Origin: Rheum nobile
Taxonomy: Eukaryota; Streptophyta; Magnoliopsida; Caryophyllales; Polygonaceae
Direction: 5' to 3'
Length of the DNA: 64,000 nt
Assembly (NCBI GenBank): GCA_027886185.1
Contig: WOAB01000689.1
Coordinates: 3,658,001-3,722,000, forward strand
Part shown: positions 11,623-22,776 of the stretch, piece after piece
Layout of the letters: every line of letters starts with the position of its first letter
Position numbering within the stretch: the stretch's first letter is position 1
The notes under the pieces: generated by a model
Databases searched by the model: none
What the model was told of the DNA's origin: nothing
The model's input: the letters and a program-made list of their open reading frames with translations, nothing else
Program-made: the position numbers and the translations under genes

Positions 11623-12101
11623 TGTCGTATCTTTTGTGTAATGTTGTTTACGTACTATCAACCTTTGTAGGGAGCAAGCAATTTTATCAAAGCAGAGACA
11701 TGATATGTCGCGAAGTTTTACAATAGACTATCCTAATTTTTTCAAACGCAACTAGGCGATGTCATTTATTTTGTGCTAGGTTTTCTAAGTTTATGAAGAA
11801 CTTGTATTATTTCTTGTATTGTGAGCTAAATGTGATTGTATTCATCCAACGTAATGAACAATTCTATTCTATCTTCTATGTTGATTATTTTGGGGTGTTT
11901 TTTGTAGGATTTTAGATAAACAAATAAATACTACAAATAAACAATAATATGATACAACATTCATACATGTAACATTATAATATGTATAAAATAAATAATA
12001 ATTTAACATTGAACAACAAATAAATACCACAAAATATACAATAATATGACATACACAAATACCCTAAAACCTATAACCATTCTAAACCCTATTGACTAAT
12101 C

Positions 12102-12212
12102 CACACGTAACGTGTGGGTACAAATCACACGTTACGTGTGAAATGGTCCCACACGTAACGTGTGGAGCACTGTCACACGTAACGTGTGGTTTGTACCCTC
12201 ACGTTACGTGCG
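12102..12212. repeat. Cluster 3 of 24-bp-phased palindromic 15-mers
   Basis: Five copies of the CACACGTAACGTGTG palindrome start at 12102, 12126, 12150, 12174 and 12198, exactly 24 bp apart. Four are perfect and the last is degenerate. The cluster sits at the far side of the GRF ORF, just before the probable MULE end. Confidence 0.95.
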
Positions 12213-12245
12213 AGCCTATGCGCCAAACGGCAAAATGCCTATGCG

Positions 12246-15200
12246 CCGAAAAGTAATCGTGTATATATATCATAATATAATATAATACATATATAAACAA
12301 TGCAATTGATAAATACAACATACTATATGCTCTTTAGTTAGTATAAATTGGATTTAAATGACTTTCAATAGACTCTACAAAATACATTAGTTATGGAAAT
12401 TGGTAAGTAAACTACTACAACATAAACACTGGATTTATCTTAATCGACTTCAAGAGAATATCTTCAATAATATTTTATATATTTTTGATAGAAATCTACG
12501 GTTTTAAGCAATTTGTGGACTTGATCGTAAAAAAATTGTATAGCTTCAATATGTAGAAAAATTATAGAGAAGATTTGTAAAAACAATAAGTGTTTTAAGA
12601 TGATATAGCAGGATTAGTTAATATATATTTACTTACACCATCAAATCAGATATATGAAAAATAGACTTTTTAATCTATTCAAGATTACTTAGGAAAATAA
12701 AAGTTTAAAAACTCCCTATGCATATAAATTGAGATTCTATAATAAAAAGTTATCTTATTGATTGTGCTATAATCAAAAATTATCTTATTCTCTACATGGA
12801 AAATATTTTTTTATTTTTTTGTATCTTTTTGGAACTTTTTGCAACTCTTTTAGTTGATAATATTTTTTATTTATAGTTGGATGATGTAGTGGATGATGGT
12901 TAGACGAGTGACGACATGTAGGCAAATCAAACGCGGTGACGACACATAAGGTTTTGATTTAGTAGATATATAGTAGATTACACTTCGCGCTTTGAACGAC
13001 TAAAAAAAATATTATGCATACCAATAATATGTTTCATAAAATATATTGACATGGTCATAAACCATTATACTTATAGCACGTTTTCACCTTTGTTTTGTAT
13101 AAAGTTTACTTTTAGCGACTCTAACTTCCGGATCCTAGTCTTATATTTCCGAAATGTTAGAATACATTCATAGAAACATATTTTCATGGTAACTAAATTG
13201 AAATATTATCCATTGCATATTTTCAAATGTAGTTGATAATCCCTCATTAAACTACTTAATGGTGGTGCCTAGAATTTTCTACCTTTATTATTTAATATTT
13301 TTAATTATGGAAATATAATAATATATATATAAACTATATGCTTTTGATTGAGATGTTTAGTTTTGGAAATAGAATAATCTTATATATAATTATTATATTA
13401 AATTTAAAAAAAAAAGGGTTTTTGAAGATGGTTATTATGATTGACATATTTAGTTTAGGAAATAGGAGAATCTGATATATATTTATTATATTAAATTAAA
13501 AAAATGAGAAAATGTCATGTGACAGAAAAAATAGGAGGATGTCATGTGGTATAACGATGAAATAGGCTTAATAGGGGGATGCCATGTGACATAGAGGAGT
13601 TTTGATTTAGTAAATAAATATTATATTTTTAGTTTATAATTAAATATATCAAAACAAAGTGAAAAAAATGAGAGAATGACACATGATAAATGAAGGTGAT
13701 TTGATTAGGGAGAGTCATGTGATTTAGTTAGGTTTTAGTTTAGTGTATACATAGTAGATTGTTGTGGAAGTTTTGTATTGGTAATTTTTGTTATTGATTT
13801 GTGTGATTCTTTTGTGTGTAAATTAGGAAGTGATTAGTTTATTTATGTGATTGATTTGTATCTAAATTAGGAAATTATATTTAAATTAGGAATTGATTAT
13901 TTTGATTGATTTGTATCTAAATTAGGAATTAGTTAAGGTGTAAGATAGAATTTTTTCTATATAAATTTTGATTTACAAAAAAAAATATGAAATTCTCAAA
14001 AAAATAGCATGTGACATTTTTATTGTGAGGGTGCAATCTAACATATTGAAGTTTTGTTTTAGTAGACATATAGTAGATTATTTATAATATAATACTTTGA
14101 CCAAAAAAATGTAATTGTATTTATAATTATATCTCTTAAATAAATTAGATATATATATATTTCTATGCGTCCTTTCCCAGACCACGACCATATAAAATAG
14201 ATATAATAAATAAGATTTTTCAAAAATAGGTTTATGAAATTAATGTTAGTACACTTATAGCTCAATATTGAAAACTACCTTTAATAATTTATTTTCGTAC
14301 TAAACCAATAATTAGAAATTTAACATTACTAAGTAATAATTTATATCTTATTTCATTTAAGTATAGAGTATGTAATAATGTATCTTTATAAAACATTTTA
14401 TTTCTAAGATTCTGCATAATGTTTTTTATTGTAAATATTTGCAGTTTTACAGTGCAAATAAAAAGTGCACATAATTGACCTATTATAAGCTACTAATTAA
14501 TTACTTACTAACTACATATTATGAACATTTAGGAAACAAATGTACAAATTAAGGTCCTAATAAGATCAATATAAGATTATTAAAAATGAAAAAAATGTTA
14601 TATAATTATGGAAATTTATTTTATTGAATTTTTTTGGGTCCAAGTGTATTTGTTTATATAAGATTAGCTTATGATGGAAAGTTTTAAAAGATTAGGTGGA
14701 TTATTGTTAAGATTACAAATTTCCTTATTGGAAAGAATTAAGATATATATTAATTTTTAAAATAAGATTTTTATTACTTGAAAAATTGAGATGATGACAA
14801 GTGGTATATAATGACATGGTTTATTCTTAGAGTGACACGTGACATAGAAAATTTTGGATTTGTTTATCCCTCTTCCTAATTTAAATAGAAATTAAGTACA
14901 AAATTACAAATCCATATATTTTCTGATTATATATAGATTCAGAATTTTCTAATTATATATAAATCCAAAATTTAGTAGTTATATAGTAGATTAGAGTGAG
15001 TGACGATACAAATTTATTCATTTATCAATTCAAATACGTACGCAAGTGCTAAGTAATACAGTAATTAGGTGGTCACGGGGGGATTAAAGTTAGTTGATGA
15101 GTCATTTTAGGATAGTTGGGGGCAAAATCATGATTAGGAGTGATTCAAAAATTTGTGGCAATACAAATCTGTAGTTTTAATTTATGGCTATCCAAATCTT

Positions 15201-17480
15201 TTATCATATGAAATTAATATAAATAAATATTCACGTTTAGGGAAACTGTATCTGATAAATATTCATGTTATCAATTATATAAATATACTGGCATATCTTC
15301 GATTTAAGGAAAAAAATCAGTGATTCAAAAATTACGGATTGATTGACCCGTGTCCAAATTGCTAATATAATGTCACGTGACAAAACCGAAATGGTGCATT
15401 CTTGGAGTGTCATATAGCTTAATATGACTTTGTATTTAGTAGTTATATAGTAGATTATGGTATATAAATAGATGTAAATACACCTCACCGCCTGGTCACT
15501 CTCACATGGTTGCCAATAAATGAACACACACCCGATCCACCTTCTATTTATTGCATTTTTGCATACATCAACTTTGTAAGGCGACTTTACTCGACAGATA
15601 CAACAATTTACGGATCGGATGATGCCCCCATTTAATTTCCACATAGTCATTAATTGTACTTCCAACTCGAATTGTTGCTGTACAATATCTCTGTGGAATA
15701 TATAATTCATTAATATAGATAATACAGTATGTACTGGTTTTAACGATCTAATGAACGCAATCCTATATACACTTATCTTCTACTATTGCAAACTCTGATT
15801 CCCGTATAAGAAAACTTCAGTTAAAAAATTCTTGGCTTACTTTTTTGGAATAAATTGGGTTATTAAAATATGATCTACTCATGATTAATTAGTGAACACC
15901 AATTGAAAGGGCAACCAAAATTTATTATCATCCCTTGGTCACTTAAGGATGTTATTGATTATAATAGTTTGCCCCCAAAGCATCTAATCTCATGTAGGAA
16001 ACAAAACGAGTCGGGTATCCATTAGTCATATTGGCTACATCTTGTCGGGTGAATTGGACGGGCCAAACCGTCTATAATTTTGTGCTGTTAATTTGTACGT
16101 ACTTAATATATAGAACTAACATGTGTATCCGTGTCTTATACGGATATGACTATATATTTTAAAAATAAATTTAAATTTGTTAATAATATGTAAAATATTA
16201 AAGAGAATTATACAAAAAAATTAACATGGTGTATCGGAAAGATAATTTATTGATTAGAATAATTTATAAGGTGTATTGTATGATGAAAATTGAAGGTAGA
16301 TGTGTGAGTTTATATTAATAGAAGAAAATATAATTTATGAATTTTATATAATTATTAAATATAAAACTACACTAATATAAAAATGCGTATTGTATTCTTT
16401 ATGGAGTTTACGGACAATCTATTCACCCTTATTATATCATGAACACAAATTAAGTATGATAATAATGTTTTTGGTAAGTGCATAATTATATGTTTGTTGG
16501 TGGATGATCTGTATAATGTTAATTATTTACGGACCATCTATCTATATACATATCTTTATAATGGAGTTTATGGATCATTAACATACATATTATATTATGG
16601 ACACTAATTAAGTATGATAATAATGTTTTTGGTAAGTGCATAATTATTATGTACAATGGGAAATATTTTGGGGTGGTAATTTAGGAAATTTGTATAATAA
16701 AAGATAAAATAAATTATAAATAGAATAAAGATGAATATGTAAATATACATAATTATTTGATGACGTGGCATACTTAGATAAACGACACGTATGAGAGATA
16801 ATTGCGACTTTAGTAGTAATATGCAGATATATAGATTATTTGTGCAATTATTTGTGTCTGCTTCAGGTTTAGTTCTTGCAGGTTTATTTATTGTGCAGGT
16901 TCAGTTTTTATGCAATAATGTTGTCATTAGTAGGTTTAGTTTTATTTCAAGTTTAGTTCTTGCATGTTCAGTTTCAGTACGGTCACGTTTTTCTTGCATG
17001 TATCATGTAGGTTTTGTAAGAAATGTGCATTTGCATAATGCCATTTAATATTTTTGGATGATAGCTGGTTGAATATTTTTGGGTGCACAATCCATGATTT
17101 TATCAGAGGTTGTAACCAAATGTGAATGTGCATATTGGAAAAAAAGATTTATGTAATATGCTTGAGTGCGTTTTGGCAATTATTGATGATTACGGATTTG
17201 ATTATGTACAAAAATAATAGGGCTCAGAATATTATTGGTACATTTTTAGAAAGATTATAGTATAAAAATTATTCAAATTGTATACAAATCCGGCTAAAAT
17301 AGGCAGTGATTTTATTTTCTTTGATTTTATCAGATTTTTGTCAAAACAACCAAAAAATAGGAGCTTGACACGTAGCAAATTGAATACTGTGATGTCACAG
17401 GAAGCGTAAATTGTGAGTTTATTGTAGGGGTACCACGTGAAGTAATAAGTATTCTGCTTTAGTATATATATAGTAGATTG
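12246..17480 (-). mobile_element. AT-rich tract with a cluster of Helitron 5' ends (minus strand)
   Basis: The motif TTTAGTAGATATATAGTAGA followed by T recurs with small changes, ending at 12977, 13758, 14077, 14990, 15454 and 17477. Read on the minus strand each is A|TCTACTATATA..., a Helitron-like 5' end (TC start, inserted after A). Most are preceded by related text with CATGTGACAT-like words. Matching 3' ends (hairpin plus CTRR) were not securely paired. Open frames here, such as 15237-15710 (minus, 157 codons), show no recognisable domain. I see no other gene in this 5.2 kb. Confidence 0.6.
16399..16650 (+). repeat. Direct duplication inside the Helitron-rich tract
   Basis: A segment of about 90 bp ending in AATGTTTTTGGTAAGTGCAT is present at about 16399-16490 and again at about 16557-16650, with scattered substitutions. 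Confidence 0.7.
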
Positions 17481-17488
17481 ATTGTATA

Positions 17489-18085
17489 TTTTTTTTGGTC
17501 TAAAGGAGAGGCGGCACTCTCCGGGATTTTATTGAAATGAAATTACGGAATTACAAACCGGGGGAGACAAGCTCCCCGAAAATCGTCCATGAAAATTACA
17601 TCAGGAGGATCACCTAAAACATAAAAACCAAGAGGAAAATTAAAATCAAAATTAGCAAGTCCATTGGCCACCCGGTTAGCTTCTCGAAGAGTATGCTTGA
17701 TACGGACATTCTAGTCCTTTTGAAAGTAGCCATGGCATCTAAATACTAGGGGGCAAGGGGGTGAGTGGCGGGGGTACCTTTCTGGAGTAAGAGGAGAGCA
17801 ATCTGTGAGTCCGTCTCAATGGTGATCTTTCGAAGGCCTAAGTTCCAACTCAACTCAAGAGCATGCGTGATAGCCCAAAGCTCAGCCGCAAGAGCTGAAC
17901 AAATGCCAAGGTTGGCAGCAAAACCGCTAATCCATTGCCCATTGTGATCTCGTATGGCACCGTCAGCAGACGTAGGCCCAGGATTCCCTTTGTTCGCGCC
18001 ATCGGTGTTCACCTTGGGCCATTCCTCTTCAGGACGTTCCCAGGATAACAACAATGAAAGCTCTTTACTCATACGGAGATGTCAT
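17489..18085 (-). mobile_element. 5'-truncated LINE fragment with RNase H
   Basis: A T-run at 17489-17496, the complement of a poly(A) tail, lies directly next to a Helitron end. It is followed on the minus strand by a LINE-type 3' untranslated region and an RNase H coding region. The upstream endonuclease and reverse transcriptase are missing, as in a typical 5'-truncated LINE insertion. The right boundary is approximate. Confidence 0.7.
17746..18072 (-). pseudogene. LINE RNase H domain fragment
   Basis: C-terminal RNase H domain (RVT_3 type) of a plant LINE ORF2, which would remove RNA from the RNA:DNA hybrid. Visible are the first catalytic Asp in NTDGANKGNPG, the Glu in AAELWAITHALEL and the Asp in IETDSQIALLLL. 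The frame is open over 108 codons, but the rest of ORF2 is absent and the C-terminal part of the domain ends early. It is a relic of a 5'-truncated insertion. Confidence 0.85.
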
Positions 18086-18116
18086 AAGTTGTATGCTGGG
18101 AAACTTATGGAAACAA

Positions 18117-18119
18117 TTA
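18117..18119. repeat. Left target-site duplication (TTA) of PIF/Harbinger-like element
   Basis: TTA directly before the terminal GGGCCCGTTCGG; the same TTA follows the other terminus at 32048-32050. Confidence 0.55.
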
Positions 18120-18743
18120 GGGCCCGTTCGGTATGACTGAACAGGAGGCTGAAGAGGGCTTATCGTCTCTGATAAGTCAAGATGACTGAAGCGCTGTCTT
18201 CAGGCGCATTCGGCGTCGCGACAACTGATCGGGGCTGAACGGAGCTGATCGGGGCTGAAATCGTCTCCAAAAAATAAGCTAGATCCTCTAGCTTATCGGA
18301 CTTATTGCAAGAGTCTTATCATTTGATTTCCATCAATTGCCCTCCCCCCCGATATTTCCAGCTTCTCCTCCCACTGGTCTTCCTCTTCGCATTGTTCTTC
18401 CCGTTCTTCCTCCTCGCTCAAATCAGCGGTAACTCGACAACGCTCTCGATCTTTTCTCCTCTTCGCTCATAGGTTCCAGAGTTGGAGCTCACAGGTGTGA
18501 CTGTTGTTGTGCTTCTTTGATCTTATTCCTCCTCCTCTAGCTCACAGGTTTTACTCTTCTCTCTTTGTTCTATTTTTTCCTCTTATTTGCTCTTTTCGAG
18601 TACAATATTATAGAAATTTTTGGGCGATTTCATTCGTCGGGCAAGGTTATGCTACTATTGGGCGATTAGGGTTTGGGGGTTTCGGGTTACTATTTTGGGT
18701 GATTCTTTTGGCCGATTTTGGGGTTGGAGATTTAGGGTGTTGC
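18120..18743. other. Left arm of PIF/Harbinger-like element, no gene
   Basis: Contains repeated words such as ATCGGGGCTGAA and then a pyrimidine-rich, UTR-like stretch. A 109-codon frame at 18504-18833 runs into the neighbouring LTR and has no recognisable motif. Confidence 0.4.
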
Positions 18744-18777
18744 TGTAACACCCCCAGAATACCTTTGAAAATATTAC

Positions 18778-20270
18778 TGACGTGGCCTAAGGTCGTTATG
18801 CCAAATCAAAGTAAACCTCAACTTTCAAACTAGTATAGTAAGCAAGCAAGGGTCGAAATCCCAAGAGAATCACACGCGTTTATTTTCTTGTCAATAACCG
18901 AATACCAATCGAACAGTGTAACAAAAGGGGGGTTTTGAGGTTTGAATCAAATAAGAAATCAAACAGAATAAATAATATGCAATCAAATGTGAGAAAACAC
19001 TTAGCCAGGCAATTTCCACTTAAGTTTTGGTTGGTTGATCCTAGATTACTTCCAATTCCTTCCTATGATTATTCCTGTCCCGATCTTGTGTAGATTCAGA
19101 GGAAAACCTTCCACAAAGAACCCTTACCAATGAATAACCCTAGTACCACTAAAGGTTCAACCCAAAGGCAGCAATACAAATAAGAATTAACCAAGATACA
19201 CAGAATGCTCGCTCAGATGCATTTACCATGTAATTATCTCTCCCTACAATAGAACAATTTCAACCAGAGCATGTAAATTGTAGTTGCTACAGCGGAATAG
19301 GACGTTAGCCCAACAGTTTCCTAATCCTAGCAATATGAAAATCACCAACAACAACTAGTTGCGCGGGCTAGTGCAATCAATGAAATCCAATGGAATAAGC
19401 TTAGAAGAGATAATATAATCCAATAGGAATTAAGAAAGGGAACATAACCTCACAACCAATAATCAAAACTTAAGCTTCCATTGCCAGACTAAGCCAAAGA
19501 GGCTTAGTTCCTCATAGTCATGGTGAAACTTCAAAGGAAAAGTAAACAACGATGAAAATTGCAACTCAAGTGGAATAAGAGTGTGGACCCCTAAACCTAA
19601 TGCTAAAAGAAAGTATTTATAGGGCTCTAACAAATGACCTAGCCCATTAAGAAAATAACTAAATTAAAATGAGAAAAAAGGAGAAAAAGAAATATGAAAA
19701 GATAAGCTCAGGAAAGGACGCAGCTTTCGACGCTAATGACCCGCGATCGCGGGTGAACAGTACCCGCGATCGCGGCTATTTCTCGATTTTCAGCATTTGC
19801 GACACTTTCGTAAAACCGTCATAACTTTTGATTCCCAACTCGGATTGCGCTCAAATTTTGAGGACTTGTAGTAGACTTCAAGATCTAACTCCTCGAATTG
19901 GAATCACTACATTTGGACATTTGAGTAGAGAGAACGAATCAACTGAATTCAGCATATTATTCTTCTACTCTCGTGTGGACTCTCTCCTTGGTTCTTCTTC
20001 GTCTCCTCAGTGGTCAACTTCTCTTCCTCTGGATATCTTCAATTTGCTTCTCCAGACCACCAAATCCACACTTCTCCTCTCTAACTCCACACTCCTTGGT
20101 GGCTCCATATCCCGAATCTTCAAATATACTCCAATAAGCTCAAAACACCACCAAAACACCAATCTTCGCCCCCAAACACCATGCACATGAATGTGTCTAA
20201 ATCTACCCAAATGGCACCAATAAAACCCTCTAATAACTCTTAGTTAAGCCCTACAAAGTAGTGCTTATCA
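18778..20270 (-). mobile_element. Solo LTR of family R2, inverted, TSD ATTAC
   Basis: Reverse complement of the R2 LTR at 36259-37576: it begins TGACGT and ends AGTAGTGCTTATCA. It is flanked by ATTAC at 18773-18777 and again at 20271-20275. The host R1 LTR continues across it, as the uninterrupted copy at 27840 shows. It is about 175 bp longer than the R2 LTRs elsewhere in the window. It contains two exact GCGATCGC palindromes near 19744 and 19767. Confidence 0.92.
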
Positions 20271-20809
20271 ATTACTGTCAGTGACCTCAGAATACACACC
20301 CGGGGTCACCCAAGGCTTACCGTTTTTATAACAAATGATATAATATTTTAAACTTGATTAAATAACATGAAAGTTGACCCAATAATGTTCATACCGACCT
20401 CATAAGTTACAACTGATAACAAAACCAAATACATAAAGTTTTTATTACAACAGAAGTCTTTGAGATAAATAGAATGCCACAAAGGGGTTTTGAATCGTGC
20501 AATCTTACGCCAGGATCCTCAACCTTAGGGAGAAACACTTAAAATAGCAACTGCCTATAATGTCGGAATCTGGCCTTCAAAGCTAAGGAAATTTACCTGA
20601 TGTGCCGTATGAGACGGATGACACCAGCCAACCATGCAAAGGAAAAATAACGGTTGGTTAGTCTAATGAAAGACTACGCAAGGGTACAAATAAAAAGGTT
20701 CTAAGTAGTCGTATCAAGTTACAACTATCGCTTCTCGAATAATAGCCGATACACGATGTGAACTCCAATACTTCTACGGAAACACAAGAAAATGAATGAT
20801 TGAAGAGAA

Positions 20810-20920
20810 GACTCCAAAGGAATTGAGTTTTATGGGAAACGTATGAAAAGAAGACTCCAAAGGAATTGAGTCTTATGGGAAACGTATGAAAAGAAGACTC
20901 CAAAGGAATTGAGTCTTATA
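20810..20920 (-). repeat. 43-bp tandem repeat, about 2.6 copies
   Basis: Copies containing GACTCCAAAGGAATTGAGT start at 20810, 20853 and 20896. The related LTR at 28379-28505 has the same triplication, whereas the R1 LTRs at 52755-59909 have a single copy. Confidence 0.9.
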
Positions 20921-21716
20921 GCGAGTCCATCCACTCCTCCATGTGCTCAACTAGCACACGGGGCCTGATTCTCGCCTATTGGGCGGGAACATCCACAAAA
21001 GCCTCAAACGATCCCCACGGTCTCGCTTGCCTACGAGCTTGCTCCGTCAACTCCTCCACTTGGCGACGAGCCTCGGTGGAAGCCATCTCACTCTGATGGT
21101 GCACGTGACGAGAAGCAGGGCTCATCACCGGCTCTCCAGGTGTGTGGGTAGGATGCGGCCCCACTGGTGCATCCAATGGCTCGTACTCCACCCTGTCAGC
21201 ACCAGACACCCCAAGTGCCTCCCAAGTAGCAGGGGACAAGGGCGTGTACTCCGGAAACGGTGGCATCTCCGGGCTAGGGAAGATGAATTGCATTCCCAGA
21301 TCTTCTCCTTCCACAAGCAGGTGCTCCAGACCCAGATCAGTATCATAATCCTCGAGGTCCTCCTCAGGGTCCTCCTCAAGATCCTCTTCGGGGTGCCTTG
21401 AAAAGATTCCTGTACTCATCAGCCCTCCGATACCTCTTCGGAGGTGATCTATCTTCTGGTTCCGGAGCCGGCCTTCTCGAGCTACTAGGACCCGGAACAC
21501 TTGGCCCCTCCCTAGGAACGCTTGGCCCTTCCCTAGGCATAGGTGGATAGTAAAACCGATCCAAGAACCCTGGGTGAAAATCCGCCACATCCAGCTCATA
21601 GTACGGGTTGACCAGTTGCCTTGCTTGCCTAATGTCATCCTGAAGCTCATGGATATCATCCATCATGAGAGAGAGATTGGACTCAACATCGTAAGCCCGC
21701 TCATCCATAGCGTATA
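20921..21716 (-). repeat. Partial tandem duplication of internal region (796-bp period)
   Basis: The 460 bp from 20921, beginning GCGAGTCCATCCACTCC, recur with few changes from 21717. The offset is 796 bp. The left junction joins the third 43-bp repeat of the LTR at a short shared TATAG word, which suggests illegitimate recombination. Confidence 0.88.
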
Positions 21717-22434
21717 GCGAGTCCATCCACTCCTCCATGTGCTCAACTAGCACACGGGGCTTGATTCTCGCCTATTGGGCGGGAACATCCACAGAAGCCT
21801 CAAACGATCCCCACGGTCTCGCTTGCCTACGAGCTTGCTCCGTCAACTCCTCCACTTGGCGATGAGCTTCGATGGAAGCCATCTCACTCTGATGGTGCAT
21901 GTTACGAGAAGCAGAGCTCATCACCGACTCTCCAGGTGTGTGGGTAGGATGCGGCCCCACTGGTGCATCCAACGGCTCGTACTCCACCCTGTCAGCACCA
22001 GACACCCCAAGTGCCTCCCAAGTAGCAGGGGACAAGGGCGTGTACTCCGGAAACGGTGGCATCTCCGGGCTAGGGAAGATGAATTGCATTCCCGGATCTT
22101 CTTCTTCCACAAGCAGGTGCTCTAGACCCAGATCAGTATCATAATCCTCGAGGTCCTCCTCAGGGTCCTCCTCAGGATCCTCTTCGGGGTCCTCCTCTGG
22201 GTCTTCCTCGGGATCCTCCTCGGGATCATCTTCGGGGTCTTCATCGGGATCCTCCATCTTGTCGGATATGAGAACCACCGACTCCTCGAGAACGGTCTTC
22301 TCCTCCTCCTAAGGACTAACCGCATCCCCGACTATAGCGCAACCCGGAAGGATAGGGGACTCACACTCGACCTTAGGTGGCAGAGCTACTTCAGCGTCCT
22401 TCCTTCCCTTGAGTTGTGACACGATAGCACCCAT
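21376..22434 (-). pseudogene. R1-element ORF: acidic DPEE-repeat protein, two in-frame stops
   Basis: I do not recognise the family. The frame opens at ATG 22434 (MGAIVSQLKG) and meets TAG at 22309-22311. It continues through an acidic tract of repeated D-P-E-E units (about eight) and a Pro-rich segment (MPPFPEYTPLSP), then a helical stretch rich in Glu and Arg (RQVEELTEQARRQ). A second stop lies near 21772. It reopens in the same frame with a predicted coiled coil (DDIHELQDDIRQARQLV), a duplicated PREGPSVP and a basic Pro/Ser/Arg segment (RSPPKRYRR) to 21376. Its place between primer site and 3' LTR suggests a structural, Gag-like or extra ORF protein. A second partial copy lies in the duplication at 20976-21370. 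Confidence 0.5.
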
Positions 22435-22776
22435 TACCTGTGAGGTGACAAGGGATAATTAGAACTTTCTAAATATAGAAGCCAACTTTCTATATTAGAC
22501 AGAAGAAGAAGGCACGACCAGAACGACAGAGGTTTCAAAGTATAAATTTTTTACTCAAAAGTATAATTTTTTTTTTGCCAAATGGTAAATTGTATTGATG
22601 GTTGGGAATAAGGCCCAACGTCCTATTTACAAACACCAATTCAAGAAGAACAAGCAATAACAGAACATCAGCAAACCAAAACAACAGCGAAACAACCACA
22701 ACAAAACAGAAGCAAAATAGAACAAACTAAACAAACAAAGAAACAAAAGACAAGATACAAGCAAACCAAGACCAAG

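Larger units (their letters stand above)
7730..12245 (-). mobile_element. MULE (Mutator-like) DNA transposon with transposase and GRF zinc-finger ORF
   Basis: The FAR1/MULE transposase (7748-10463, minus) and a divergent small GRF-type zinc-finger ORF (11275-11622, plus) lie together. Three clusters of CACACGT-N-ACGTGTG palindromes accompany them. Candidate outer marks are the inverted repeat GCCTGTACGCC...GGCGTACAGGC at about 7791-7820 and a doubled GCCTATGCGCC motif at about 12215-12240. Both share the theme of GCCT followed by GCGCC or TACGCC. I could not define exact terminal repeats or a 9-bp target duplication, so the bounds are approximate. Confidence 0.6.
18744..20920 (-). repeat. Truncated 3' LTR of the minus-strand R1 element
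   Basis: Matches 27815-28500 closely (from TGTAACACCCCC through the 43-bp repeats), but is interrupted by the solo R2 LTR and stops at 20920, where it joins internal sequence abruptly. About the first kilobase of the LTR, read from its own 5' end, is missing. Confidence 0.8.

Noticed and set aside
10023..12212. Evenly spaced short palindromic repeats that could suggest a CRISPR array
   Set aside because: The 15-bp repeats and 9-bp spacers are far too short, the setting is a plant MULE, and no cas genes are present.
15237..15710. 157-codon ORF, minus strand
   Set aside because: Rich in Ile, Tyr and Cys as expected from AT-rich DNA; I checked for an RPA- or Helitron-type zinc motif and found none convincing.
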